This document shows, in pieces, positions 37,344-51,218 of a stretch of 64,000 nt of DNA (the stretch's first letter is position 1; the number at the start of each line of letters is the position of its first letter). A program made the translations under genes and the position numbers. Source of the stretch: Anisakis pegreffii (taxonomy: Eukaryota; Nematoda; Chromadorea; Rhabditida; Anisakidae); the NCBI GenBank assembly GCA_035041965.1, contig JAPYMA010002482.1, positions 1 to 64,000 on the forward strand, given 5' to 3'. The notes under the pieces were generated by a model, which saw only the letters and a list, made by a program, of their open reading frames with translations, made no database searches and was not told where the DNA came from.

Positions 37344-40300
37344 TCAATCCAGCTCATTAACGCTTTCCTCGCTGATAATATCCTCCTCGGGGAGCGCGAT
37401 CACTTCACCCATTCCTTTCGTTTTACCCTGTCTAAATATCAGAGGCGTTCCAATGCGCACAAACTCCGGTCCATTGTAGAATTCAAACTGAGCCGTTACC
37501 CACTGACACGGCACTATGCACGCTGCGTCTATATCGATTATTGTGGCCGTTTGACAAACCGATCCGATATACACTGAAAGTGATTAAGTGAACTGCTGAC
37601 TTTTTGATTATCAAATCAAAACACTGATACATTTCTTCCGAAACTATCATTTGCGCACAATACGCTCATCACTGATTGGAAATTTTGTTAGGTACAACGA
37701 ATGACTACAATTGCACTGTATTTTTCAAAACAATTGCATTTCCGGTCATCCAACGTCATAAAAAACACGAAATTTTAGAAGAGTGGCTGACCAGTGGTCT
37801 GAAAGCCGACACAAATCTCAGAGGATGGATGATACAGCAGATAAAGACGTGCAGTGAAACGACGATACGATGGAGAGAAGTCCTTGGCGTTCATTATTAC
37901 CATTCCCTAAAAACGACGGATGCTCATTCAATGAAACCCAACGAATTTTGCTCGGATAAACTTGAAATGAAGACAATCCTGCATCAAATTCTATTTGCAT
38001 TCGATAAAAGTAAACAAACAAGTGAATCTTCTCACTCGTCTTATCTCAACGTCGGCTACTTGCGATGGATTATCAAAAGTGATCGCAATAGAAGCAGCTT
38101 GTCCCGGTTTGATCGAGCGTACTGGTTGCTTATTGCGCCGTATACTCTCCACTTTACCCACATGATATGCACCGTTACGATCCGGTCCGATTTTGATTCG
38201 ATTCTCCTCGCTCAGCACACCATCGGTTAACATTCCGCACACAATCGTTCCAATCTGCAAACAATATTCAGTGAACTAAATCCATTCCATTACGACGCAA
38301 ATGATGGCATTTCAAACTTATTCAGTATAAATCGGACACTTCAAACTTCATCACAGTCTTAATGACGACCGATGAAAATATTAGTGATGATGCCAACAAT
38401 AGGATTAATGGTTATTCAATAATGGCAGTAATAAAAATCGAACTGATCATCAGTAACTATAATAAGTACAGCAATCAACAGGATTACAAATATATATATA
38501 GCATAAACAGTCCACTCACACGAGGGACTCGAAAGACCTCTTCCACCGAGAAAAGTGGTGCGGCCATCGACAGTTCGTCTTGTTTCGATTTAGACAAACC
38601 ATTGGGAGGAAGAACGTTTAAGAAGGACTCCAACAGAGACATATTCGTACCGGTAACGTTTGATACTGTGAATATTGGCACAACATTTTCGGTCACCATT
38701 GTCAACGCACACCTTTAAAAACATCATCTAAGCACTATGTTGAACCTGGATGCTGCTTAGGTTTAGTCTTATCGGAAACAAATGCATATTCCGAATGGAG
38801 ACTCACTTTAAACAAGAAATAAGGATTGAATTAATCAGGTGAAATTCATTTAATAATCTAAAGTGAACTTTTTCGACTATTCATTTCTCTACTTTCGAGA
38901 GACGACTAACAAAAAGTCTTTCCTTGATTTTCTTTCCCGAACAAAACCCTACGTCGCTCATTTCTGGTGGAATGAAAGGGGAAGCACCTACCCTACAGCA
39001 TCACCAGTGCAGTGTACCCGTTGTGAGACCCGATTCATACCCGGTCGTCTGAGTAAACCCTCGACGGTTCGTTGCATTCTAAAATAACAACGTAATCATT
39101 CGTTCAAAAAATATAATCCGATTATATATACGCCACTGAGGAAAATGCGACAAAATCACGACAACAAAAGCGATCACTACAAATGAATAAACCGTAACAT
39201 CTAAAGAACTGAATTGTGTAACTGAAAAGATGAAGTAATGGCAGCTGTAAACTGAGTCTCACTCGAACAATGCCGATAGAATCTAATGCGAAAGAAACGA
39301 CTGAAAAACTCGACGCATCAATGGAAAAAGATAATAAAATAGAACTAACTTTTCGGCCGCATCAGTATTGAGCATATCGATTTTGGTGATAACGACGAAA
39401 AGTGGTATATTCAGGGCGATTGCGAATCCCAAATGCTCCCGAGTTACAGCTGTTGGGCCAGTGAGAGCGTTCACTACCAGAGCGCAGAAATGTGGTGCAT
39501 AAGCTGAAAATGAAATTTATGCAGCAAGATTCATCAGCAACAAAAGAAAATGACTATAATAAATAATTGGACTTTCCGAACAAGTCCATTATAAATTTCT
39601 CTCACATTTCAAAAGCACTGAACAATTTGTCCACTTCCCCATTGAATAATTATGCAGTAGTTTCATACCTTCTTCAAAAAATCTAATAGACCTTCCACTT
39701 CACGAACCTGTCAGTCCGTAGATAGTTGTTTTCAAATATCGCCTGTCACCAGCCAAATCGAGTAGGGTTATCAACTTCGTTGACTGTTCCACGATCTCCT
39801 CAAGTGAATGATCTGCATAGTTTATCAGCTGAAACACTGATCCTTTTGAATAACTGTCACGATAATTCCAAACAATAATCAATAACAAACGCTCATCATT
39901 AGGATGATTACCATCAACAGGGAGAATGATAACAGAACAAAGGAACACAGTCACTCACTTGACCATTCGAGTTGAAACCAACAATATCCAAACAAATTGA
40001 GGAAGTTCGACCGGTTTGCAACTCATGCAAATAACGAAACATATTCAAGCGTGCCTGAAAAAAAAACTTATAGGTGTCATACCTCTCCATATCTCGTAAA
40101 ATACCGATCTTCAATCGGTAAAAATAAAAAAATGATATTAATATCATACCTTTCCATGACCATTATCTAGCACACCTTGTGTCAGCACTCCACACAGCGT
40201 TGATTTACCTACATCGACATCTCCCAAAAGCGCTAATCTGGAAGGCATTGAGGGTTGGAAAATGGAAGAATCCAAGTGACCGCTGAGACTGAGGATTAAT

Positions 40301-42749
40301 CAAGCACTAAATAACTGCGTGAAGTTTAAATTTCTTTTCGAGTTACAAATATTTCGAGCCTTCGACTGATTGCCTTCATGCGAAAATCTGAAGAATATTC
40401 TTTCGCAAGAATAACTTCTCTAAAAGTGCATGAAATAAATGCGAGAGTAAAATGCACGAGCATAATTAGGTACCGTAAGTCGATGAACTGCTGGTTATCA
40501 GGCACTTTACGAACCAGCACCTCAAGCACACGTCGACGTGGCGTTGTGCAGTCATCGCTCTTCGGGGTCACGTCGCGTTCACTTAGCTGAAAATGAAACA
40601 TAAACAAAATCTAAAACAGGTCAACGGAATCCTCGAGATCACTCCATCTACTATGAGAATGTGCATAATTAATCAAGAGAATCCCATTATAAAGAACACT
40701 ACAGTATGACAAGAGAGGGATGTGGATTACACAAAAATTCCAACCGCTAACGATGCACACACTCAAAAACGCACCGTAACAATGCTGGCATTCAAGGCAC
40801 TCGCCATGCAGTTCAACGTTCGCATCGATGCATTCAGTTCGCTGTCAGTCAGACCCGTCATCGAGCCGTGATCCTCCACACCGATCTCGTAGATTGCCTC
40901 ACCTTGGCCCTCACGTAATCGCCACTTCATTTGCGTTATCAAATGCTGTATACGGCTTGACGATGGATTCACTAATTTCACCTGAATCCAACGTAAAATT
41001 CATTGAGATTACACAAAAACTGACGCATTCATTAACGTTTTATCATCTATTAGTACCACGGTCACCATTTTAAGTTCAGTGCATAAAAAATTCTCCGTTA
41101 TGTTCCCTGTAGTGGTTCCTTCAAAACGAATGAACATCAAGAGCGAAGCAATCCAATATTCGTTTGTTGTTGATTGAATGACTTCATTAAATACTCGAAT
41201 CAATGAGATTAGTTGTGTCGGTCGTTCAACAACGCAAAATCTGCCTTTTCAATTCAGTTGTCAGTCAAAGACGAAAAACAAATTTTGAAATGATGAAAAT
41301 GAAGGAATTGGAATCAAAACAAAACCTCAATAAGAACACCAATAAGGGTAGAATCCCCAGAACTGACCTTATATTCGATATTTCCCTCTTCAACTTCTGG
41401 CGGTAAGCAGCAGTTGTCTGTGTCAATGTTCAACATTGCTGACTTCGTTCTCTTGCGCTTCTCGTCCGATGTTAACGACAGTTGTTCAAGTTGTTCGCCT
41501 CCTAATGACGATATTCTGAAACAGATGAAAATCTTCAATCACTCCTCGAAATTCTCAAAATAATTCGTCTACCAACGAAAATAATTTATCCACCCACAAA
41601 AACAAATCTGTAAAGATTACATATGAGAACCCCGTTGATAGTGTGAAAATAAAAACCGACTGGAAGTAAAAAACAAAAAAGCCAGTGGCCATATGAATCC
41701 AATGAAATTTGAGGGAGCTGTAAAGAGGATTCAAACGCACTCGAGCAATGTATATCGATACCAACAATTTTGTTTTGCAGCACTCGCAAAAGAAGTGAAA
41801 AAATATTTTCAGTATCCACGATTTTGATAAATAATTAATTTAAAGAAGTAAATAAGCAAATGAGTACATCATAAGAATTCATTAATTCGTTCCTCTAAAT
41901 AACATTCACACATCACTTCTGATTCAATCGATACAACAGCAAAACAAACAGTGCAAAAATGCTTTTTTCTTTGCATTGGTGACGTTATTTTTACAATTCG
42001 TCTTCTACAATAATATCGCTTCAATCAATCTCTAATCTGCACTCTGATGCATCTTATCCGAAGATATTTGACATTTCGTATGATAATTTCATGTGATGCG
42101 ATTTACTTTTCAATGATGAGAGGATTAGATCGATATGTTCTCAACTAAAGTCCCAAGGAAAGAGATCGATTATACCGATAGATAAGTTGTTTCATAGGAA
42201 GTACATTGTAAGAATACAAAAGAATTATCATGCGCAATCATCCCGATTGGAGATATTTGATGTGTCATCAACGAGAATGAGAAAATGAAGTTCAAGTTTT
42301 TAAGAACGGAAACTTTTTAACCAATGGAAAACTGTAACAAAAATGAAACAAGCTATGTCTTTAGAAGAAAAAAAGTCGATTTTCAGCCACAGATTAAAAC
42401 AGGCTGTCTAATCCAGAACAATTTCACGACATAACTAGACGCCTGGCAAAAACCGACTCTTCGGGCTTCAATCGCGCGACGTTCCACGTTCACATTTTCA
42501 CAAACCAAATCACCCATTCCGATTTTATGGACAATTTTATGATTTGCAATAAATATACACACCATAATTGTTTTCCTATTCTTAAAGAAAAAGCGATGAA
42601 TCTGCGACCATTACGAAAGAGGTCAGTCGGACTTATTTACGAACAACCAACTCGAACAATCAACAAAAAACAGACACCACTCACCGTCGTCGATCAAGTG
42701 TTGTCGACTGCGATGATTCATTCGCAAACTGCGATATCATAAAATCCAT
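37344..42749 (-). CDS. GTPBP2: GTP-binding protein 2 (GTPBP1/2 family; 13 exons, 611 aa)
   Basis: Translational GTPase related to EF-1A and Hbs1. In mammals GTPBP2 acts in rescue of stalled ribosomes. Exons: 42749-42685, 41515-41368, 40981-40775, 40586-40474, 40237-40150, 40054-39959, 39828-39708, 39503-39350, 39078-38992, 38712-38520, 38254-38036, 37906-37792, 37573-37344; all GT..AG, phases agree. Family blocks: PPEVEEGNIEYK (residue about 60), TQMKWRLREGQGEA, YEIGVEDHG, EVLVRKVPDNQQFIDLR, P-loop GDVDVGKST (183-191), GRTSS, DLAG (263-266), TREHLG, TKID (319-322), VTGTNMSLLE, then two beta-barrel domains ending in FRQGKTKGMGEVIAL. The human protein is 602 aa. EIGVED and VRKVPD fit GTPBP2 better than GTPBP1. 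The first exon lies 1.2 kb upstream with a GTGAGT donor. Confidence 0.95.
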
Positions 42750-44356
42750 GATGACTCAAGTGAATAATCAGTATCAGTAACAGTTGATATGCCCAATTAA
42801 CGTCATACAATTTCATTCACCCACAATACACTTGTTAATATCTCACAATCGGTTCTATCCGATTTATGCTGAACATCAGACGGCCTTAAACGACTGAAAT
42901 GATGAATCGAAAAGCGAAAAAACAATGAAATCAGCAACGATTAAACAATGAAACGTCAACAAATTCGGTTCGATGATCTGCAGCAATCACCCATAATACG
43001 AACACTGCTTACAATAATTCACGGATTTCTCATCAGCGAATGGTGATTCAGAGAATGTATTTGCTGAGTTAATGAAACATCCTGAGACTGTTCAAATATC
43101 AAACAGCATAAATATCTTCATATTTTTCACTGGTTCAGTGAACTGCAATACGAAAATGATCTATTCTATAATATATGAAATAATGAGCTTGCTCGGAGGA
43201 AAAAGGGCATCATAAGTCAACATCTTTCAGTGCCGGCAGATCGCAAATCCAGCATATGAAGAGCACTGCTCAATTCTCAAAGGGTATCTATCCACACAAA
43301 AACCGCACCGTCAGAACAAACGTGCGAATTTCATTCAAAAGAAAGTTCGCGATGGATCGATGCGATGTTTGATCGGTGAGGCAACCAATATTTGAAAGCG
43401 ACCAGAACAGAACGAAGAGATTTTTCCAAAAAATTGCACAGTTGAGAATTATAAACATGGATTTTACGAGATAATAATCCCCACAATGCACGCAAACCAA
43501 CTTCTACGACGTCGTCGTAAAATGCGAGCTCGAATAAACTCGTTTGCGTGAAACTTCAACATTAAACTAATCGAAAATAGTTTCAGTCATAATATGGTTC
43601 GTAAATTGATGATAAACGTTCTGCAAAAACAAAATTGCCGTTTTCAGTTGGAAAGAGCGAATGAAAGCAGAACCACAGAACAAACTTCCTGTTCATTTTC
43701 TATCTGACTGAGACTACTGCTCTAAAATCCCATCTTAAACCCTTCAATTCTTATTTCTTGCTACGTAAAGACAATATCGAAACATTTCAGTTCATTCAAT
43801 GTCGTTTAGTATATAAAAACCTCAAAAATCCCTTTCATACGAGAGTAAAACAAACGATAAAACGATATTATTTGAGATTTGCACAATTGCTGATAACGAT
43901 TATGCAATATTACATAAAAATTAGATGCAAATCGTACTTTCATAATATGAAAGACAATATAATAATGGCATAAAAACGCTCCAACTTCCGTTCAATTTAT
44001 TCGATGCAAATGGAATTCAGCTCATTTCTTATCATATCATTTCATACGATCCACGTGAATCGAGATCGATCACTCAACAGATAATACGTATCGCAAATAA
44101 TTGCATAGAAAACAAACGTGTGTATAAAGAGTCATCTAAACAGTCAAGGTATAAGCCAAAGCTACCCAATGCAAACAAATTACTTATTTCGCGGACTTTT
44201 AAGGACAAAAACATCTGTCAAAGACATTCACCTAGCTATTGCGGTGCAGTGAACATAAGAAAATTATGGCCGGAATGCGACAAAACCAATTCAACCATAT
44301 AATTCTATTGTCTGCCATTTGAAAAGATCTATTCGCTGCAATACATAAATTTTCAG

Positions 44357-44553
44357 TGCTAGTCTCAGAGCCAGATCTTCAGACCTACATTCGTCGTAAA
44401 CTTCCAACGCGAACACATACAGTAGACGAAGCATCAAGTATTCTCTCAAAAAAGCTGCAAAACAATTCCAACTTTAGATTCGTTCGGACAAGAATCAGAA
44501 GCGTGAACTTCAGAAACCTCAAGATGAATTTCACAAGGCGTAGTTTGAAGTAG
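44357..44553 (+). other. Exon-like open frame, product unknown
   Basis: After a good acceptor (AAATTTTCAG) a frame of about 65 codons runs to a stop, with balanced composition (SEPDLQTYIRRKLPTRTH at its start). A preceding frame at 44120-44302 could donate through TGCG/GTGCAG in the right phase, but it has no ATG. No family recognised. Confidence 0.15.
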
Positions 44554-46743
44554 TCGCTGATTTTTATCTGAGGTCAATTTTTCCTCCTTTGAAAAATTAT
44601 TCAACATTCATCCTAATTTGGAAGCCGTTTCAGAATTATCTCGACATGCGAATAAGTGAATATCATGAAGGTGGAGGAGACAAGGCATGTTCCTTAGAAA
44701 CGTTCAATTAGCCAGAGGAAATCCATTCATTTTTAAACAGAACAAAACAATATGACAAAATAACTGATGCGGATAGTTTTACTGCCGATGAACACTGTAA
44801 AATGAATGCATCATTTTTGCACTTTCGGAAGAAATTTTGGCATTTCAAGCTAATGAACGGAAGGTTTATATACCCTAGAATTCACGACAGTCTGAGGAAT
44901 AAAAACTTCGTGCTAATGTGATCTGAAGACGTGATGTAAGTCTAATGTTCAGAATACTTCTAAAGAACAACGACAAACTAGAGCGAAAATCCATATTGAG
45001 ATATTGACAACAAGCTGAAATAGGCGAGGAGTTGAATGAAGAGAGAGTTTGGTGGCTGATATTCCAACATATGAGGAACGTTGAAATCGGCTGGTGGAAT
45101 GTTTTTGAATGAAGAAAACAGCTGCTTGGCTGACGATAAAGCATGCCTATACTCCTATGCAACGAACACATGATGTGAAACATACTTCGAACAGCGAATT
45201 TATCAGTAACATATTTTAGGAAAATACAGACGAGCTATCAAACAGAATGAAATAACAAATTTCGAATGATAGAAATGCACAAGGGCGGAAGTTAATAAAA
45301 AATATTCTGTGGCATAAAGAGCGCATTTTCTGAATTTCACTTTCATGCTTTCGAATCCACTGATTATTATCAAATGAACATGGAAAGCGTTTGGAAAGTA
45401 GGGAATTTTCATTTGAAACTTTTTCTTTTTCTGCAGTGGAACACTGAAGTTTAACAGGATTTTGCAAATCAAATGAAGAGTTGATGAAAATACTTCGTGA
45501 GTTGAATGGAGAAGAAGAGTGCTTAAGACTGACGTAGTGCCAATTAATTATACCGAAACACCGTTGAGGAACATTAATAAGTAAACACTTCGATTGAGTG
45601 CTTCACCTCCTCTAACAATAAAATGTCGATGATTGATGGACAAATTTATTGGAAGCTTGTTTTTGAATATAACCAGGAAAAATAATGCCAGGCAAAATCG
45701 AAAACAAAGCATTTCAAGAAGATTGCTTTAGAGGATGTTTGACATAAGAATGGGGACGGGGAGAACAAAATAAATTTCAATCCCGTTCTCGTGAACTTCG
45801 CCTCTCTGATAGGAATAACTGGTGAAAGTAATATAAATCTTTGAGAAGTCTTTGCGGTCAGGTTGTTTGCTTCTTCAGTAATTTCTTCCCAGCGTGATCA
45901 CAGCAGTTCAGCTTTCCCAAAGAGTCAGTAAGGGGGATGAGACAAGGATCGGCGAAATTCGAGGATAAACAGTAGCTGTTTTGGGAGTGGAGATCTTAGT
46001 TCAGAGACACTTCAAAAATGAGACTTTATAAAGAGAGCTATTTGAAAATGAAACAGAATAATTATTCTGACTGAAAACGAATTCCAAGTCGCCATGAGGC
46101 AGATGAAAAAGCTGAATGAATATCTTTCCTACCCCGCTTTCATTAAGAGTGAGAGTTCCTTTGGAATTTTTTGACACTTTTATGCACTAAAATTGTTCAC
46201 AGTCAGAAAGTTTTCTCTGACATTTTTACAATCGCTTCGAAATCCATACTAAAGCAGATCTATTTTTCTAACATCAGAATTTATTGTTTCTTTTATTTGG
46301 TTGGAAGATGACAAGCCTATTGATGTGGTGTTCGTCTGGGATCATACTTCATTCCTACATAAGCAAGCAGAGTCAATCTTCTCAAAACGATACGAACAAA
46401 TTGAGTGAAATGGATGTATACGGTGAACTGATTCAGTAATCGAATAATAAAATTCAGGCACAAACCATCGACGAACAGGCCGTGCTCTGTTAGTAAACTG
46501 TACAATGAACTGTTATCATTATCACTTTGACGGGTCAAGAATGGCAAAATATTCCATGCAAAATTTAGTATTCGTTATCAAGCAAAGCGAACCTCGGAAG
46601 TGAACAAACTCGGAAAAATCCGATTTAATGATCCTTTGAACGAAGAACTAATGGTGAAGATTGTGAACTGCTATAATACAAGCTATTCGACAAAATTCAT
46701 CTCTTGATTTTATTCATAATTGAGTGATCAATTTTCAACTGTG

Positions 46744-46799
46744 CACTGTAACTAAAACATGAACATGAGTCCACTATAACTAGAACATGAACTTATACA
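46744..46799. repeat. 28-bp tandem duplication
   Basis: Two adjacent copies with core CACTRTAACTARAACATGAAC. Confidence 0.65.
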
Positions 46800-47224
46800 T
46801 GTCCTTCTGGGTCTAGATGTGATCACACTAAACAGCAGTTCACGAAGAAGCAGTGAAACAAGGTCTTGTCAACATCTGAATCGTCCGCAATGGTTCGGTG
46901 GAAAAGCCGTCAGAAGGCGACATTAAAGAGTTCAAGTCCCAATGTCAAAAAATCTCTTCATTTCAAAAGACAAACACAACTGATAGACCAATATTTTCCG
47001 AACAAATCTCGTTAAACGTTAACTTTAACAAGCAACAATCAGCTCCTGAATTTTCGAATCGAAGACAAGCAATACTAATTAGAGTGAGTTAAGTTAAAAC
47101 TAGACAACATGAGCCAATTACTCAATGAATCATAACGGCAAAATAACAACACAACAATATTGCACAATCTTACTCAATACGATATTGAAACGGCATCCTA
47201 TATTGATTGGTATAAATGAGTAAC

Positions 47225-47252
47225 TTTAAATTACAAATTAGTGTAATTTAAA
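47225..47252. repeat. Perfect 10-bp hairpin
   Basis: TTTAAATTAC and GTAATTTAAA flank an 8-base loop. AT-rich, so it may be chance. Confidence 0.5.
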
Positions 47253-49490
47253 CGACTTTCACTAATCAATTCCAAGCGCTCGCCAGGAATTCCATCGATT
47301 TCAACGAATTCCGTGGGAAATTACACTTTCCCATCATCAGATCTCCGAAGTCTGTTTCCTTAATATGCAAATTTTCATTCCACGCTGAAACTACTGAACA
47401 AATACGCCAATGCACCCTTCGCCAACGAGCATAATCGCCAACGTTCCTTGAGTTGGAAATTATAATCGTAGCGCTGAAGCGCAGCAATGAGACCGTCAAT
47501 TGCTCCTTCGTAGGTGGAATGACAACATAAGAATATGCCCTATGCTAAAATCCCCGAAGCAAGTTGCACAGAAAAAGTATCTATCGACACGAACACATCG
47601 ACTGAACTCTCCAACATCAACATTCAGCTGATACAACGACTAAACCAGAATTTCCATCCATAAAGTTCTAAGCCAACGGATTATTGCAATAAGTAATCGA
47701 AGTAAAACTCATCACCCTATCAAATTCTTCGAGGAAAGTCTTGATTAATTCAGCGGGACTTTGAAGTTGACGGCAGGCAAAAGAAACCGATTAAAGGAAC
47801 ACGACAGCACCATTAAATGGCTGGCAAAGTAGATTATTGATAGTAAAAACTGAAAGAGTATTATGAGATTGTAACACATGATACTGAACTTTTGTAGTAA
47901 AAATTATTGCACTTGAATGATGCAAACTTTCACCATTACGAAAATGACTAATCTAGAAGGAAAGGGGAGTGAGGGAATGTGCACTTCTAAAGAATGCATG
48001 ATATGCAATCATCTGACTTTATTGCACCATTTCATAAGAACAAATGACGAAATGTTGTGCAATCATATGTATATCACCCGTTAGCTTTGATTTGACAGTC
48101 GAAAAACGATTCCTTCTTTTTACCGTTTTTGGATACCAAATCAAGCTCATACTAACTTCGTGTAAGTTTGAAGCCTGAAATCACTTCAGAGATCTTCTTT
48201 CGCAAAAAGTTCTCCATTTGGAAAACATTCCGAAAGTGTCGGTCATTCCAATATGAAACGTTAACTTCCCAATTTATAAACAAGCAAATTTTGCGCTCGG
48301 TGGCATTGTCTTCACTTTGTGTGCATGCATTTTTTGTTAAATAGCAATCGTGCAATCATACAGCTGACATGAACTGCTTTTATGATCATACAAACAACAA
48401 AAGCATTCAAACTGTTCATTAACATTTCAACATGATCACAATTAAAGCAAAACATTATCACATTGCTATCACTTATCATAAGGCTCATGTGTTCTTCTTT
48501 TTCAAAAAATTCAAAATTGCATTAACGCATGATTTCGGCGAAAAAATGTCTTGTTAAGCAGTCAGATTTGAAACAGGCGGAATGTAATGATAGGATTTTA
48601 TCCAGAGAGTCACGGAAACAATTGGAATGCTCAGGAATGGTCGTGATCACCGGGAGAGTGATCTTGATCGCACTGAATTTTGCTTTTACCGTCACCCAGA
48701 AGAAGTTAATAAGGTGATTCTGAACCAAAGCTGGTAAGAATTCAACTCGTAAAAGAAAGTACCAGTTATGCTTGATATAGATGGAAATGTGAAATGTGGT
48801 TGACCTCAGATCTTGAACAATATCACGGATCCAGCTTAGCTGACAGTTTGTAGGTCGACTCTGCTATTTCCATTGTTCAGATGTAAATCGGATAAAAAAT
48901 ACACCCAGTTCTCCACATCTAAACTGGACACCGATGATGACAGTTGAAGTGCTTGGACCTCGAGTCCGGTCATTCAGAATGAAGTTAAATGCCACCTTTC
49001 CTGGTATTTCGGCCTCATTTGGAGGTTGAAAACCTCAAATTTCAGTCTCTCAATTTGTTTAATTCAAATTTCGCGGATTTTACTTCAGTTGCAGCTCAAT
49101 TCTATATAACATTTGTGCAAGTCGAGCACGCCGTTTACATCGTTTGATGAACAAATTGTATTGGTGTCAAACATCGGTTAACCGTTGCTAATTTTAATTG
49201 GATATTACTTCTTCAATTTGCTGTTTTGCAGGAATGTGACTTTGCTTAAATGAGCTTTGTTACCGATTTGAGTTCATTGGATTTGCGTTGGTAATTTGAA
49301 TCATTCGTTAATGTGGTTATTTTAATCGAATTAATAGAAGAGTTTAATGCAAAATTTAGTGGGTAATTATTGCTACAACAAATCTGTTATAATAAATACT
49401 GAATGCTAATATTGTATGAGTGAAAAACGAATAAATTTTAACGAAGCACTTCGATTATACGTTCGTTGGCATCGTCTTAAGTCACTAGCA

Positions 49491-51040
49491 ATGGCATGGC
49501 GTTCCCATGGAGACTCCAACGCTTCGTTGGTTGGGAATCTTGAAAGTAAGTGATATGAGTTGCCATAAAAACTCTGAGATTACCTTGCATTGTATTCGTC
49601 AACACGTATCACGTGCTCAGAAACTGTTCCATGCAAGTTTGGCTTTGGATAGCTGAATCTGTTGAGAGTTCAACAGAAACTTTGTAAATACTCTGCTTGA
49701 GTCGGTTTGATTGATGGAGGTAAAATTTTTATTCATACATTATCACTTTTCGAAGGCAACAAATCTGATTTCCGTCAGGTTCCTGATCTGTCTTATTCAC
49801 GTAATCCCTATTCAGAGAATCAACTGTTCCGTGATCCAAGAGTAAAAGAAGCCATGTTAAGTGTTGATAGAGGTGATTTTTGTCCAAAAAATGCCTATTT
49901 CGATCATCCGGAACCGATTGGCTACAATGCCACCATCAGCGCTCCTCATATGGTCGGTCTTGATGCGATCACATTCGCTCGAATATTTATCGTTCAATAT
50001 TTCATTTTCACAATGCCACGAGATAGATACTCCTTTGTAATTTTTGATGCTCTGCAGAATAATCTCGTTAATAGTTTTATGGGTGCTGCTTAAGAATGAG
50101 TGCTACAATTTCTATGTGATTACCAGGCCGTTTGGCTTTGCAGCATGCATCAGCACTGGAAAGACTAAAGGATCACCTGAAAGAGGGTGACAACGCTTTG
50201 GATGTTGGCTCAGGCTCGGGCTACTTGACTGTGTGTATGGCGCAGATGGTTCGTTCCAGTTTTCAGTTCATTCTGTTCGCACATAAAAATGTACTCAGTA
50301 TGTGAATCTGGTACCATATCTTCAAGATATTTATCACCGTTATCAGTGCGATACCGCTGAGCAAATCATAATATCGAATTAATTAAAGTGGTTTATACTT
50401 ACGTGATATAACTTGAAGATCGGTGAAACTGGTAAAGTAGTCGGTATAGATCATATAAAAGAGTTGGTTGACCTATCCAAACGTAACATCGAAAAGCATC
50501 ACTCTGATCTACTAACATCCGGTCGTGTTATTATGGTTGAAGGTGACGGTCGTGAGGGGTATGCACCCTGTGCACCGTATAAAGCTATACACGTCGGTGC
50601 GGCTGCACCTGAATTACCACCAAAGGTATTTTTCACGTACCAAAAACCTGCATTATACATTCTGCGGTCATAATTTCGAAAGCAAGCACAATGAAGTGAC
50701 ACGCTGATTCGGATGAACATTTGGGAATATATCTGCAGCATCCATTCATTCAGTGATTTTGCATTGCAATCGTGACGAAAAAGATTTATTTACTGCACTG
50801 GTTGGACGTAGTTTAAATAGAGTATCAAATGTGAAAGCGGTATTCGGTAGGTCTGTATTTTAGTTGCTTGAGCAGTTGGCTCCAGGTGGTCGTATGCTAA
50901 TTCCAGTAGGTGCAGCACACAGCGACCAACGATTCGTACAGGTTGATAAAGATGAAAATGGCGAAGTGAATATTCGTGATTTAATGGGTGTTATTTATGT
51001 TCCTTTAACAAGTAAAGAAAATCAAATCGGTTGCTTTTAG
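49491..51040 (+). CDS. PCMT1: Protein-L-isoaspartate O-methyltransferase (5 exons, 226 aa)
   Basis: SAM-dependent cytosolic repair enzyme that methylates L-isoaspartyl (and D-aspartyl) residues in aged proteins; the worm gene is pcm-1. Exons: 49491-49545, 49816-49952, 50144-50248, 50419-50625, 50864-51040, GT..AG with matching phases. The start [10 protein letters not shown] is the conserved family N-terminus. Then [18 protein letters not shown] (Ser60), SAM motif [13 protein letters not shown] (82-93), [49 protein letters not shown] and [11 protein letters not shown]. The human enzyme is 227 aa. The last residues (ENQIGCF) lack the Trp usual after this point in the family (EKQW or EEQW). Either the C-terminus has diverged or a further small exon exists. 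Confidence 0.97.
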
Positions 51041-51212
51041 CTATCATTCTTGCTGTTGTATTTCATAGCAAATCGAATACTTTTCATATAACACTTCTTG
51101 CGTCGTCTCAAATTTGATTGTTCATGTCAGTAATTTCACTTCAACGCATAGATAGACTACACATAAATGGCAGCTTGTAAAAATTATGCGAATTTGCGTT
51201 AATTGTACTTCG

Positions 51213-51218
51213 AATAAA
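51213..51218 (+). terminator. Candidate poly(A) signal of PCMT
   Basis: AATAAA lies about 170 bases after the stop at 51040, the first such hexamer downstream. Confidence 0.45.

Larger units (their letters stand above)
42750..49490. other. Gene-poor 6.7-kb stretch
   Basis: No gene I can support with confidence. Open frames are short and mostly paired on both strands. It includes one exon-like frame (44357-44553), a 28-bp tandem duplication (46744-46799) and a perfect hairpin (47225-47252). It also holds the promoters of the divergent GTPBP2 and PCMT genes at its two ends. Confidence 0.45.

Noticed and set aside
42383..42565. 60-codon minus frame as GTPBP2 first exon
   Set aside because: No donor in the required phase; the exon at 42749-42685 has ATG, GTGAGT and the correct phase.
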